From: Apium graveolens
Taxonomy: Eukaryota; Streptophyta; Magnoliopsida; Apiales; Apiaceae
Direction of reading: 5' to 3'
Length of the DNA stretch: 64,000 nucleotides
Assembly (NCBI RefSeq): GCF_009905375.1
Contig: NC_133650.1
Coordinates: 291,042,270-291,106,269, forward strand
The position numbers and the translations under genes were made by a program. The notes beneath the pieces are model-generated. The model had not been told where the DNA came from. It searched no databases and was given only the letters and a program-made list of their open reading frames with translations. Positions 45,701-57,983 of this stretch are shown piece after piece; the stretch's first letter is position 1; the number at the start of each line of letters is the position of its first letter.

Positions 45701-46728
45701 AGAAGGTTAATGGGAGCTATGTGGCATTCATAGTACTATATGTTGATGATATACTACTAATGGGGAATGACATACCTTCTCTAAAGGCTGTTAAGACGTG
45801 GTTAGGGAGCAATTTCTCCATTAAAGACTTAGGAGAGGCATTCTACATTCTAGGAATGAGGATCTATAGAGAAAGATCTAGAAGGATGATCGGTCTAAGT
45901 CAGAGCACATACATTGATAAGGTTTTGCATCGTTTTGGAATGCAAAATGCAAAAAGGGGATATGTCCCTGTGTCTCAAGGGATAACGATCTCTAAGGACC
46001 AATGTCCGAAATCATTGGATGAGAAGGACCACATGAATAAAGTTCCATATGCTTCAGCAATTGGATCTATCATGTATGCAATGGTATGTACTCGCCCAGA
46101 TGTCTCGTATGCTTTGAGCATGACGAGCAGATACCAGTCTAATCCGGGTGAAGGTCACTGGACGGCAGTTAAGAATATTCTTAAGTACCTGAAAAGAACT
46201 AAAGATTCATTCTTGGTGTATGGAGGAGAAGAGAAACTCGTTGTAAAAGGTTACACCGATGCAAGTTTCCAAACAGACAGAGATGATACTGTATCACAGT
46301 CTGGTTTTGTGTTTTGTCTAAACGGAGGTGCTGTAAGCTGGAAGAGTTCAAAGCAAGAAACAGTAGCTGATTCTACAATGGAGGCTGAGTACATTGCAGC
46401 TTGTGAAGCAGCTAAGGAGGCCGTTTGGATTCGAAAGTTCATTTCTGTTTTGGGAGTGGTTCCATCGATCGCAGATCCCATTGATCTATACTGCGATAAT
46501 AATGGAGCCATTGCACAGGCTAAAGAACCTAGATCACACTCCCGGGCTAAACATATACTCAGGAGATTTCACCTTATTCGAGAGATTAATGAAAGGGGTG
46601 ATATACACATATGTAAAGTGCACACAAATGATAACATTGCAGACCCACTGACCAAAGGCTTGTCGCAGCAGAAGCACGATGGTCACACTAGTTCCATGGG
46701 TATTAGATATATGGGTGATTGGCTCTAG
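42769..46728 (+). CDS. Gag-pol polyprotein of a Ty1/copia retrotransposon, intact
   Basis: One 1319-codon frame, normal length for a copia polyprotein; in these elements Gag, protease, integrase and RT-RNase H are released by the protease. Approximate residues: Gag/UBN2 to 210; Lys/Gly-rich basic stretch 213-250; CCHC knuckle CHYCKKDGHWKRNC near 257; protease WVFDTGCASH near 303; GAG_pre-integrase with HHCC residues 437-480; integrase core with D in IHSDVCG near 505, D in FTDDFSRYG near 525 and E in GVSERRNR near 602; reverse transcriptase 824-1060 with YVDD near 993; RNase H with D in YTDASF near 1163, E in MEAEYIAA near 1206 and D in YCDNNGAIA near 1242. The end ADPLTKGLS...GDWL is followed by the PPT. 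The ATG is the first in frame after a 1.85-kb leader. No inactivating change is seen. Confidence 0.97.
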   Translation: MANNTNTLSVRSVLEKDKLTGGNNFLDWQRNLRIVLRQERKLHVIDIPPPGPLPEGATADERAARTKDENDANDVACLMLATMSAELQRQHVHMDAYTINEHLQSMFASQTRQERFNTSKSLFNCKQGASEPVGPHVLKMIGYIEYLETLGFPIGPETGIDLIMNSLNNKFTQFVVNYNMNEFDKTPTELLHMLRTYETNMKTAEPAPILMVGNKGKAKGKGKWKGKKKIGSDSTTKPKSGPKQALKPKGGVAKGECHYCKKDGHWKRNCPIYLEDLKKKKAVQISGSGIYVIEVNLSISTSWVFDTGCASHICINVQGLQRSRTLAKGEVDLRVGNGAKVAALAVGTYYLSMPSGLVLELEDCFYVPAIRRNIISVSCLDKKGFSFTIKNNSCSFALNDLTYGVARLFNGLYVLDLDNPVCNIENKRLKINDSNQTYLWHCRLGHINEKRISKLHKDGYLDKFDFESYQECESCLLGKMTKAPFTGKGQRATKRLELIHSDVCGPMRVMARGGYYYFITFTDDFSRYGYVYLMKNKSDSFEKFKEYKVEVEKQIGGDASIKILRSDRGGEYLSTEFREYLKECGIVSQLTPPGTPQWNGVSERRNRTLLDMVRSMMSHADLPISFWGYALETAAFTLNRVPTKKVQKTPYEIWKEKRSGMNFMKVWGCKAFVKRQESDKLGPKSEECIFVGYPNETKAYYFYSPSEQKVFIARDAVFMERDFVSKRNSGRTIDLDEDREPQNSIEPEVEQEQNNDNAQQTQVVRRSGRFRHEPERYGFLMTQCGDLMLIDEDEPLTYQDAMNSPDSKRWLEAMKSEIDSMYENQVWTLVDPPEGVKPIGCKWVFKKKKGMDGNVQTYKARLVAKGFKQIHGIDYDETFSPVAMVKSIRILLAIAAFHDYEIWQMDVKTAFLNGSLEEDVYMTQPEGFVDPRNAGKVCKLRRSIYGLKQSSRRWNIRFDEIVIEYGFVQNEDEPCVYKKVNGSYVAFIVLYVDDILLMGNDIPSLKAVKTWLGSNFSIKDLGEAFYILGMRIYRERSRRMIGLSQSTYIDKVLHRFGMQNAKRGYVPVSQGITISKDQCPKSLDEKDHMNKVPYASAIGSIMYAMVCTRPDVSYALSMTSRYQSNPGEGHWTAVKNILKYLKRTKDSFLVYGGEEKLVVKGYTDASFQTDRDDTVSQSGFVFCLNGGAVSWKSSKQETVADSTMEAEYIAACEAAKEAVWIRKFISVLGVVPSIADPIDLYCDNNGAIAQAKEPRSHSRAKHILRRFHLIREINERGDIHICKVHTNDNIADPLTKGLSQQKHDGHTSSMGIRYMGDWL

Positions 46729-46742
46729 TGCAAGTGGGAGAT
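46729..46742 (+). other. Polypurine tract
   Basis: TGCAAGTGGGAGAT-type purine-rich sequence directly after the stop codon and before the 3' LTR. The equivalent tract of the decayed relative is at 3251-3262. Confidence 0.85.
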
Positions 46743-48274
46743 TGTTAGTGTAGGTGCCCTAGAGGCAATACATTATTCTTTTATCTTTATGTCAGTTGAT
46801 CATTCAATAAATGTATTTATTATGACCTTAATTACTGCGATATTTTGTTAGCATAATAAATGTCCTTAGAATCATGATACAAATTGTATAGTTTAAGTAC
46901 ATGACTTGAACTTGAGATTATATAATATATCATATTCTTAAAGGTCCCTAGTCGAGTATTATTATATAGGACAATAATAATACATAGATAGACTAGTATG
47001 TTGTTTGACAAGATAACCACATCTCATTGGTTATAAGTATGGGGATACTGAAGTCAATACATAGGTACATGTGAGAGTACATGGTACTGGACAGACCCAC
47101 AGTGAGATTCTTCATGTTTAATAAAGTCATAAGAAAGACTCACAGTGATAATGGTGTAACGATCCTTTGACTTGAAATCATTATATTTCTATACGAGGAT
47201 TAATATACTTTGACTACATTAAAAGTTACTTTTGATCGGGTGATGATAAAAGTGGACATCGGGTATATCATGAGTCGTATGAGAAATATGAATGATAGAT
47301 AAAGGATTTAACCCTCCTATAATTAGGAGAGATATTATTGGCCTCTTGATTGAGTGAGATTATAAAAGCATGGCCATGCTCAAATAATGATTTGTTTCAA
47401 TAATCTACTCATGCATCAAGTAAACCCAGATTAAATGTTGAAGAGGATGACTAAATACATGCCTCGAGTTTAATCTATAATATGTATGGTTAAAGGGATT
47501 ATATTACACGGAAAAACATTAATCACGAAAGGTTTTATCTAATCACGATTTAATTATTGTTTAATTGGGTAACAATGATGTATTACTAGATACCGCTCAT
47601 TGTTTATAATTTTATTAGAGAATAAAATTATTGCCAATTAAATAATAGCCTATAGGGTCGCACAAATAGAGCACTTAATGGAATAGTTAATTTAAATTAT
47701 GGATTTAAATTAATTGATGATTATTTGAATTTTATTATAATTAAGTAAGACTTAATTGAGATAATATAAATTCGAATTAAAAGGAATGTTTTTGCCCATA
47801 ATAATTAAGTATGACTTAGTTATTAATTAAATAATAGAAATTCGTTTTTATTATTTAATCCAATACCTACTAGGGTTGGGCTTTGCTATTATGGGCCTTT
47901 TTAATCAGTCATTATAAATAGATAATGAGAGGTTAAAGAGGCTTGAACGTTTTTTAAGAAAACCCTAGCAGCAAAGAGAGGCAGAGGCAATTCAGATCGT
48001 CAAGAAGGAGGCTAGTACATCCATTCCGTAGTCAAGTTCGTGAGACGTTCTTGAAGGTGCTCGTGTGGATACCATAGAGGTGTTTCTCCGAGAGGTAGAC
48101 ACAAAGCGTGATAGCTAGGATCTCCGTTGAGTTCGTAAAAGTTAATCTCTTGAAAGGTATGATTCGTTATCTCCATAATCTGCCCATAATTATACATGGA
48201 TCCTGTTTTTGGGTTTCGATTTTTTTGTTTTATTTACGTTTATCCGCTGCGTTTTATGCCTTCGGAACCCATCA
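46743..48274 (+). repeat. 3' LTR of the young copia element, 1532 bp
   Basis: Copy of 39375-40907; the only difference I found is seven versus eight Ts near 48220 / 40850. It is followed by the TSD TAATG. Confidence 0.97.
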
Positions 48275-48386
48275 TAATGATCATCCGTCGGGATGTAAAT
48301 TTTGACTTAGCCAAAATTTCACCCAAAGCAGAAAAATCAATTAAATTTATGGTTGCATTGCAACTTGCAAAAATATCTGAAATAAT

Positions 48387-51300
48387 TCAACAATAATTAA
48401 GCATACCTAACTCACTTACCAACCCTAAAAAGGTGGATTCATCCAGTGGCTTGATAAATATATCTGCAAGCTGCTTTTCACTTGGAACAAAATGAAGTTC
48501 CATAGTACCATTCATTACATGCTCCCAAATAAAGTGGTACTTGATGTCTATGTGCTTTGTCCTTGAATGATGTACTGGATTCTCAGTAATGGCAATTTCA
48601 CTTGTGTTATCAAAGAAAATAGGAATTCTTTCCACTTGCAGACCATAGTCTAGCAATTAATTTTTCATCCACAAAATATGTGCACAGCAACTACCAGCAG
48701 CAATATATTCAGCTTCTGCTGTTGAAGTAGAAACTGAATTTTGCTTTTTACTGAACCAAAACACAAGCTTGTTTCCTAGAAATTGACAAGTTCATGTTGT
48801 GCTTTTTCTGTCAATTCTACAACCTGCATAATCTGCATCTAAATAACAAGTTAGATCAAAACCAGAATCTCTAGGGTACCAAATGCCAAGTTTTGGTGTA
48901 CCTTTGAGATATCTGAAAATTCTCTTAATAGCAATTAAGTGAGATTCTCTAGGATCAGCTTGAAAACTAGTAGAGAGATATGTAGCAAACATTATGTCTA
49001 GCCTACTAGCTGTTAAGTATATAAGTGAGCCAACCATGTCTCTATAACTTGAAATATCCACAGACTTTTCAGTAGTGTTTAATTCAAGTTTAATTGCAGT
49101 GGCTATGGGAGTTTTTGCAGATGTGTAATCCATTAGTTCAAACTTCTTTAAAAGATCATAAATGTATTTAGTTTGACTAATGAATATTCCATCACTAACT
49201 TGCTTAACTTGAAAACCAAGAAAGTAAGTTAATTCTCCCATCATGCTCATTTCATACTTACTTTACATCAATTTGGCAAACTTTTTGCAAAGTTTTTCAT
49301 CTATAGAGCCAAATATAATATCATCTACATAAATTTGAACAAGTATGCTAGAGCCATTAACATTTTTGAAGAATAAAGTTTTGTCTAGAGTACCTCTAGT
49401 GAAGTGATTCTCTAAAAGAAAATTTGACAAGGTGTCATACCAGGCTCTAGGTGCTTGCTTCAATCCATAAAGTGTTTTCAGAAGATAATATGCATGATCA
49501 GGTAGATTTGGGTCTTCAAAACTAGGAGGCTGACTTACATAGACTTCCTCCTCCAAATCCCCATTCAGAAAGGCACTTTTGACATCCATTTGATAGACTT
49601 TGAAATTGGCATGAGCTACATAGGCTAGGAAAATTCTGATGGCTTCTAGTCTTGCAACAGGAGCAAAGGTTTCATTAAAATCAATTCCCACTTGTTGACA
49701 ATAACCCTTAGCATTTTGTAACTCGATGGATGTTGAGTTATGAGCTTCATTAGTTGTAGATTTTTCTACATTATCCTTAGTAATTGTTTCTTGATCACTC
49801 TCATCATCATTGTCATCACTAACCATCTCCACATTATCAAACTTGAGGCTCTCATGGAAATCTCCATCATGTAGTCCTTCAATCCTTTTGTCATCAAACA
49901 CAACATGTATTGATTCCACAACAATGTTGGTTCTTAGATTGTAGACTCTATATGCTTTTCCCACAACATATCCAACAAAAATTCCTTCATCGGCTTTAGC
50001 ATCAAACTTCCCATGTTGATCAGTTTAATTCTTCAAGAAATAACATTTGCAGCCAAAGACATGAAGAAAATTTAGAGTTGTTTTCCTATTCTTGAACAAT
50101 TGGTAGGGAGTCACGCACTTTGCTTGATTCACCAAAGAGATATTTTGAGTGTAGCAGGCAGTGTTCACAGCTTCAGCCCAAAAATATGTTGGTAACTTTG
50201 ATTCTTCAAGCATTAACCTTGCAGCTTCAATAAGAGATCTATTCTTTCTTTCTATTACTCCATTTTGATGTGGAGTCCTTGTTGCAGAAAACTCATGCAT
50301 AATCCCATTTTCTTCACAAAATGATCTCATCACAGAATTCTTGAACTCAGTTCCATTGTCACTCCTGATTTTTCTTACTTTAAAATTAGGAGGATTGTTG
50401 ACTTGCCTTATGTGATTGATAATGATTTCACTAGCTTCATCTTTAGACTTTAGGAAACATGTCCAAGAAACTTTGAGAAATCATCCACAATTACTAGGCT
50501 AATCTTTTCCTTGAGATGGACAACACATTGACTGGTCCAAACAAATCCATGTGTAGCAATTGCAAAGGTTCTTCAATTGTTTAATCAAGCTTCTTTCTGA
50601 ATGATGTTTTAATTTGCTTTCCCTTTTAGGAAGCATCACACAGTCCATCTTTTGTAAACTCCACTTGAGGGATACCTCTAACCAGTTCTTTCTTGACAAG
50701 CTCATTCATGATCTTGAAGTTTAGATGGGACAGCTTCTTGTGCCATAGCCAACTTTCATCTTGACTTGCTTTACTGAGAAGACAAGTGACAAATTCTGCA
50801 CTTGATGAGTTGAAGTCAGCTAGATACACATTCCCTTTTCTCACTCTAGTGAGAACCACTTTGTTGCTTCTTTTGTTTGTCACAACACAGGCTACTGAAT
50901 TGAATGTTACGGTGTTGCCCTTATCACAAAGTTGGATGATACTCAACAGATTATGCTTGAGACTATCCACTAGGGCAACCTCTTCAATGATGACATTGTC
51001 TTTAGAAATCAACAATATCCCACAGTAAAACCCTTCTGTCATCTCCAAAAGTAATACTTGGGCCAGCTCTGTCCTTGAATCCAGTAAGCAGGGTAGAATC
51101 TCCAGTCATGTGCCTTGAGCACCCACTATCCAGATACCACAGATTCTTTCTATTTCCCTGCACACACAAAAATCAAATCAAGTTGATTTTGGTACCCAAG
51201 TTTCCTTGGGTCTTCCTTGTTAGCTTTCTTCTTTGGTTTCTTAGGTTTAATCTCATTAGAATTGAGAATTTCTGATTCATCCTTAGTCATTTGAGTTGGA

Positions 51301-51655
51301 CCTTTGAAACCAGTCATTTGAACAGAATTATCATGCATATTTTGATTAACAGGAAAAGGTATGCTATTTGCAAACATGGTATTCCAGTAAGGCATGCTAA
51401 ATGGCATTTGAGGCATACTAAATGCAGCATAATAAGGATTAGGTGTAAATAGCATAGTAGCAAATTGTGCATTCATATTCTGAGCAGACATAGCAATCAT
51501 AGGCATGGCCGGCATGGTATTCATGTTGGGAAAAGAAGGAGGTACAGTCATGGAAGTAGGCATGACAATTTTTCAATTAACAGACAAATGATTAACACTA
51601 CCACACTTAACACAGATTTTTCCTGGAGCATATTTATCTGGTGTGTAGTTGTTAT
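48387..51655 (-). pseudogene. SIRE-like copia pol pseudogene
   Basis: Continues gag across the CACTA insertion. A CVKCGSVNH zinc knuckle near 51610 loses its last Cys to TGA. Then come a Met/Pro-rich linker (51150-51563), protease YLDSGCSRHM near 51110, GAG_pre-integrase (WLWHKKLSHLNF, 50626-51048) and integrase with several stops (50499-50700, then 50025-50333 with GVIERKNRS). Reverse transcriptase follows (49263-49964, YVDDIIFGS intact), then RNase H (48792-49250, 48387-48656). In front of the RT an in-frame junction reading [13 protein letters not shown] removes roughly 100 codons normally found between the integrase tail and KGYCQQ. The terminal LGMLNYC is followed by the stop. Not functional. 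Confidence 0.9.
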
Positions 51656-52110
51656 CACTACACCATAAGTGGGCTATTGTAATGCCTAAATGGTGTTATA
51701 ATAGGCCCCAAAAGTGTTACAATAGGTCTATTGTAACACCAGGGGGCGTTACGTATACGAGCATTACAATAGACACCCTATTGTAACACTTTACTGATCT
51801 ATTGTAACAGAGAAGAAAACGTTACAATAGGCACATACTGTAACACTAACTGGCCCAAAGGTAACACAAACTGAGTGATACAATAGCTTGATCAAGATTG
51901 TATAAGTGGGACCCACAAGGAGGGGCCACGTGGCCCTTCCTTGTGGGTCCCACTTAACCTATTGTAACACTAGGTTCTATCTATTGTAACACCAATTTTT
52001 TTAGTTAGGCAACACTGGAATATGTGTACTGTAACAATCTTTTTATCTATTATAACACTAGTAACATATATAATGTAACATTATATATAAACAAATGTTA
52101 CACTATAACA
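51656..52110. repeat. CACTA subterminal repeat region, left
   Basis: Terminal repeat followed by more than a dozen copies of CTATTGTAACAC / GTGTTACAATAG or variants, direct and inverted. In En/Spm such repeats bind the TNPA protein that brings the ends together. No gene. Confidence 0.85.
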
Positions 52111-52489
52111 AGCAAATGTAACAGTTATTCTAAAAAAAATTGAAATATAAGGTTTGTTTTTAGAACAATCCATAATCAACAAAAACATCAAATCTGAGTA
52201 CATAAGAGTCTCAGCTCTGCAAACCAAACTACATAATAGAACATTCTCCAAACCATCTCCAACGACAACCAAAGTACTACAAATAGTCTCATCCCAACGC
52301 CAATGACAACCAAATACTAGATAATTAATTCTAAACACCAAGGCAGGAGAGTCTCATCTCGCCAACACCAAAAAGTACGACATAACTACTACACAGTCAA
52401 GTTTATAAATACCAGGGCAGGAGAGAACAAAAGTAAGCAAGTACATGATAAACATGAAACTTAATAACATATTTAACAAGTGGGATTAT

Positions 52490-53135
52490 TTAAGAACTGG
52501 CGCCTGCTTGAGTGGCGGGAGTGATTGGAGTGCCATTGTCGTCTTGATCGCTTGAGATGGTAGTGCAAAAGTCTTCAATATCACACTTTATACCGGGATT
52601 CGCCTCTGCTAGTTTTTTCAGCATCCAAGCCATGTTCTCCTGGATTTTTCTGTTTACCCTGGCTTCCATTTCACTCTCCAGATTTCGAGATATCTTTGCG
52701 GTCAAACAGTAGGTTCGGGAATAGATGGATTGTTTTCTGAGGCAAGTATTGTACCTTGCCTTCCCACCAACCAATCTCGTCCATGTTTGCCACTAGGAAG
52801 CATCGCGTCGGCATCATTTCCTTCTTTCAGCATCTCATCAATGGAATCCTTTAAGACAAATTTGCATAAATTTGTTAACGGACAAACTAAGTTTTTTTAT
52901 TTACAACTAAATATAGCTGCAATTATTCAATGAACTATCTGAGAAATTTACTTAAATTTGTTACAGGTAAAACAAACTCAGGTTCATTGTCTACAACTAA
53001 ATTTACTTACCATTCTCTTCTGAATTGCATCCCTGTTTGTCTTATACTTGCGCCCTTTTTTGTGCTTGCAACTTTTGAAATAAACTTTAGCTTGTGATGG
53101 GGAGGCCTGATTTGGGTCTTTGGTTTTCTGGCATG
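52490..53135 (-). pseudogene. TNPA-like (transposase_24 type) remnant of the CACTA element
   Basis: Upstream exon-like piece at about 53010-53135 (GTCQKTKDPNQ..., HKKGRKYK) ends at a plausible GTAAGT donor. The second piece at about 52490-52850 holds GRDWLVGRQG, then stops, and a tail NMAWMLKKLAEANPGIKCDI typical of the C terminus of plant En/Spm-associated proteins. The frame is interrupted at least once (TGA near 52700). Expected to lie downstream of TNPD on the same strand, as here. Confidence 0.65.
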
Positions 53136-53364
53136 TACCAAAAATAAAATGACAAATAAGGACTACATTATCATAAATGTGAAAGAAAAAATAAAAACAA
53201 TAATGATATATGGGCCAAGGAAATATTAATCTGATTAATAATAATCAGAGCAACTAATTTTAATATTAATCTGATTAATTATTAGTCTGATTAATAATCT
53301 GACGAATAATGAGACTATATTTGTTTTGCAATTATACCTAAATCGAACAGTTTCACTTTTACAA

Positions 53365-55841
53365 TTAGGTATGGCACGCTTTCCACTCCAAATCATTTAA
53401 CTGAATAACTTTTTCATCTTTATTTCTTCTTGTTCCAATATGATACTCCGCATTTGCTATTTTTGCTCCAAAATCAGTTGATTCAACACCCAAAAATCTT
53501 GAGCAGAATGTAACACACTCCTCAGCCAAGTAGCCTTCTGCAATTGAACCTTCGGGTTTGGTCCTATTACGAACGTAATTTTTTAGCTTGCCAAGATAAC
53601 GCTCAATAGGATACATACATCGCAGCTGCTCTTGTCTGCCATACTCAATTTTTTTACAAAGATGAATGGGAAGGTGCACCATGATATCAAAGAAGGCAAG
53701 GGGGGAAATAATCTCAAATTCACAAAGGATGTCGACAATTTCTTCTTGAAGCCTCTTGATATCATCCAAGTGAATGACCTTAGTTCATAGACCCCTAAGA
53801 AATGCGATAAATCTGATTAACGGTTTTGCAATATCAGCTTTTAATGATTTCTTCACAGCAAATTGTAACAAGTAGTGGAGTATAAAATGCGCGTCGTGGC
53901 TCTTATACCCCGCTACCTGCCTCTCGTCTGTGTTCACATACATACTGATATTGGAGGCACAACCATAAGGAAGTTTCACATTCTTCAATACCTTGCAAAA
54001 CAGTTCTTTCTCCTTATTTGTCATGTCAAAGATTGCGGCAGAAATTTCAAGCTTCTTCCCATCGGCAGATTTAACCGGATGAAGGGACTTTCGATTCCCC
54101 ATTTCTTGTAAATCCAAACGGGAAGCTAAGTGATCTTTTAACTTCCCCCCAATATTAAGTAAAGTACCTAATATTTTATCATAAATGTTTTTTTTGATAT
54201 GCATAACATCGAGGTTATGTCAGAGTAGATTATGTTTCCAATAGGGCAAATCGAAAAAAAATGACTTCTTCTTAAATGGGGTGTTATTTTCTCGCTTTCT
54301 CTTCTTCTTAATCTTTTCCCCAAAATGGATTTCAAACCCAACCAACAATTGATCAATATCTGTTCCCGTTAATGGTTGTGGACTCTGCCTCATTTCAGTC
54401 TGGCCATTAAATTGTTTCTTGTCAAACCTCCATTTGTGCGAGGGATCCAGAAACCTTATATGATGCATCTAACACATTTTTTTGCTATGTTTCAGATATT
54501 CCGAACATGTCTCATAATGACACACCGGACAGGCCAGCTTACCCTTTATGCTCCAACCGGACATCATGGCGTATCCTGGAAAGTCGCTTATGGTCCATAA
54601 CACCGCTGCCCGTAAATTAAAATTCTGATCAGTCATGGCATCATATGTTTGGACACCAAAATCCCATAATTCTTTTAACTTAGAAAGTAATGGCTGCATA
54701 TACACGTCGATACTGTTTGAAGGAGAATCTGGACCCGATATCAATGTCGAAAGAATTAAATTATCTTGTTTCATGCTAAGCCAAGGCAGGAGGTTGTAGT
54801 TTACTAGTATAATTGGCCATGTACTATAATTAGCTTTTGTACGAAAAGGACAGAATCCATCAGCAGCTAAGCCTAGTCTTATATTTCGCATTTTTGAAGA
54901 AAAATCGGGATAATTTGTATCCATTATCTTCTAAGCTTCGGCGTCAGCCGGATGCCTTAATTTCCCATCTCTTATTCGTTATGTTGCATGCCATGTCATG
55001 AGCTTTGAGTATTCTTTGCACATGAACAGCCTCTGCAACATCGATTTTAAAGGGAAGTATCTCATCACATTTGCTGGAACCTTACTGATCAACTTGGCCG
55101 GATCATTAATAGCAGCTGAGCCTTTTTTTCTTGTAAAATCCACCTCGAAACCCCACAAGTATCACAAACTTGTTTATCTTCATTTTCGGCCCAGTATAAC
55201 ATGCAACTATTTGGACATGCATGTATTTTCTTATAATCAAGAACTAGGTATTTCATTATGTTTTTCGCAGCGTTGAAGGATAATGGCACATTGGCTTCTG
55301 GAAAGGCATCTTTTATTAATACTAATAAATCCCCGAAGGCAGACTCGGTAATCCCATGAACACACTTTAGGTGATAAAGTCTGATCATAAAACTAAGTCG
55401 AGAAAATTTTGTGCAGCCCGGATATAGCGGTTGCTTTCCCTCTTCGACAAGGCGATAAAACTTTTTAGCCTCCGGATTTGGTCCTTGTTCGACATTCTGA
55501 AACCTCCTGCCCATACAATCAAACATCACTCCTAAATTATCTTTGAAACTGGTCCCCATTTCATAACCCTTAAAATCCGTAGATTTTTTTACTTTGGCTT
55601 GTGAAATCTTATAAATCCACTAGACATGTAAGAAAGAAGGCCCTCTGCAAATTAGATGATCGTAAATTACATCTTGACGATGCCACATACGATCATTACA
55701 ATCTTTGCAGGGGCACTTCATTTCATCACCTTTGGAAAAAAGAGGAAATGCATTTTCCACAAACAATTGCATCCCCTTTTTATACTCTCTGCTGGATCTT
55801 GGAAGTCCTATCCAGTTATTCAGATCATTATCAGGTTCCAT
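53365..55841 (-). pseudogene. TNPD/TNP2-type CACTA transposase, broken
   Basis: Six pieces in order on the minus strand. 55620-55841: transposase-associated domain with Cys/His positions CPCKDC. 55089-55559: the TNP2 N-terminal region with the LYPGC motif and a CDTCG pair. 54469-54924: transposase_21 core with RLGLAADGFCPF and YAMMSGWS. 54220-54468: the NGQTE region. 53785-54204: HNLDVMHIKKN and HDAHFILHYLLQ. 53365-53769: a DUF4218-type domain with MYPIERYLGKLK. Stops divide them; one is at the Arg/CGA before HNLDVM, changed to TGA. The protein would cut the terminal repeats during transposition. Complete in extent, inactive as read. Confidence 0.88.
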
Positions 55842-55879
55842 TTCTAAAACCTAGGCCATTTCCAAGATTGCACCTATAA

Positions 55880-57983
55880 AACCGAATCAATTAAATATAT
55901 ACATCATACCGATATTCATAATAAAATAGCAATACAAACATAACAAAAAAATTATATATACAATATTTAACATTGTATTCCTCTTCTTCATGATAGATGA
56001 CATATATATAAACATTATTAAATATTATTAAAATAGAAATATATAAACATTATTAAAATACACTTATACCACTATATTTCCCTAATCATTTATACTACAC
56101 TTTCAATTTAATTCAATAAATACTATCACTGGTTAAAATATAAGTTTTAAGGTTAGAATTGTTATTTAATTTTCTGATTTAGTTAGCAATATAATTCTCT
56201 ACACAAAATATATATAATTAAGTATGGCTATTGCTCGTAATAAAAAACATAAAAGTAGACCAGGGCCATTAGATGACCTGTTCTATCTCAAATCGTACAA
56301 AATTTAAATAATCGAATTTAGTCTATCTCAAATCATACAACACACCTATAAGGGTAGACCAGGGCCATTACATGATCTGCTCTATCTCAAATCGTAATGG
56401 TGGTCGTAGTTTATACAACGTACAACGTACATACCTATAAGGGTAGACCAGGGCCATTAGATGACCAGGGCCATTGTGATTCTCAGTTCTCACTTCTCAG
56501 CCATCTTAATTCATCTTAACTTTTACTCCAACTTTTACTTATTTTATGACAGGGTGGACGATACTCATGAACTCCACGAGATAAGCATGTAATGGTGGTC
56601 GTATTTTATACAACGTATAATTTTCAGATTGTAAAATTAACTGCTACATTATCACTCAGCATTTTAAATAGACAGCAGCTTTTAATTCAGTTATTAAAAA
56701 AATACTTTTCAGCTCATATTATTTGCAATATTATTTTAATTCAGTTATTTTCAGCTCTTTTAAATAGACAGAGCCCCAATTTCAGAAATACCATAATAAT
56801 CTCAGACTCAGTCCAGACTTGCTAATAACATTGCATCAGAGGTCAAAGCATCAGTTATTTAGTTATTCGGTGGTACTGAAATTAGCATCTATATGCATCC
56901 ACTGTACGGATGGGATAGAACTTAGAATTAGCATAACAACTTTCTCACATTAAGATATGGTCAACAAAATAACATAACAACTTTCTCACATCAGAACAAG
57001 AAGCACATTTTGCAATGTCCTAATTTACCTCATCAGTAGGAGGAATATCAAACAAAACATAGTTATTTGACCTAACATCGAATCGCATTATATTAACATT
57101 TTTGACACTTTCATCGAACAATAAAAAAAATAACAAAATATACTAAATATCAACTTAACAACAAATAAAAACATAAATCAAGTAAACATATAAATCAAAT
57201 ATGATAAGAAAAATAAACAATACACACATGCATGCAACTAAAGACCCAAGTGAATATCAAAACCCAAGTATAAGTACATACCTTACTGAAAGCTTTAACT
57301 CCCGACTCTAAATGAGGAAAAACCCCAATTGGAAAGCCCTAATCGACTGAAAATTCACAATGAAAGAAAACACATTAGTACGGGCAAGTAAATATGTTTA
57401 AATTGGAGCAATTTAGCAATGAAGTATGTTAACAATTACCAGTTAATCGAAGCAAAAACAGAAAAGCCCCAATTTCAAGACCTACAAAAAAATGAAGAAA
57501 TTAGTGCGGGCCTTTATATTAGAGCAAAACAATGTGGGTATTCAAATACCAGATCCAAGAGACTGCAATTTTTTCTTCAAGAGACGAAGAAATTTTATAA
57601 TTTGTAGGTAATTTGTAGTTTAGATCGAAGAAATTTCAGAGAGAGGGGGAGAGAGAGAGAGAGTGAGGGACGGTTGTGTTAGTTTTTTGTCTAAGTCCCG
57701 ATAATATGTGTAATTTGGGGGGGGGAAACTGCCGTTTCTTTTTTCACCTAACTATTTAGCAATTTTTAATTTTTAATTTTTTAAAAAAAAAATTTATTAT
57801 TTAAATTATTATTTATTAATTAATGAACCACCAAAATTACTTTTTTATTTATTTACAATAAATTTCATAATTTGTAGGTAATTTGAAGTTACATTCCCGA
57901 TTAATTAATAATTCAGAGTATAGTTTTACTACTACTTTTGTAGTAATATTTCCACTTTAAAATATTTAAAAATTAAAAAGTAC
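55880..57983. other. Non-coding 5' region of the CACTA element
   Basis: No supported gene. It contains about three copies of a GGGTAGACCAGGGCCATTAG block (near 56255, 56346 and 56438) with CTATCTCAAATCGTAC alongside. A GA-rich microsatellite near 57640-57665 and a G run near 57717-57727 are also present. Because it precedes the transposase start, it should hold the promoter. Small plus-strand frames (56592-56825, 57419-57607) have no support. Confidence 0.6.

Larger units (their letters stand above)
39375..48274 (+). mobile_element. Complete young Ty1/copia element, 8.9 kb, TSD TAATG
   Basis: Two 1.53-kb LTRs, PBS, a 1.85-kb leader, an intact 1319-codon gag-pol frame and PPT. TAATG is duplicated at 39370-39374 and 48275-48279. 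The target is the spacer of the SIRE-like element, and joining the flanks restores it. The LTRs differ, by my line-by-line reading, only by one T in a T run. All canonical parts are present, so it may be autonomous. The Angela/BARE-like assignment rests on LTR length, leader length and domain order. Confidence 0.97.
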
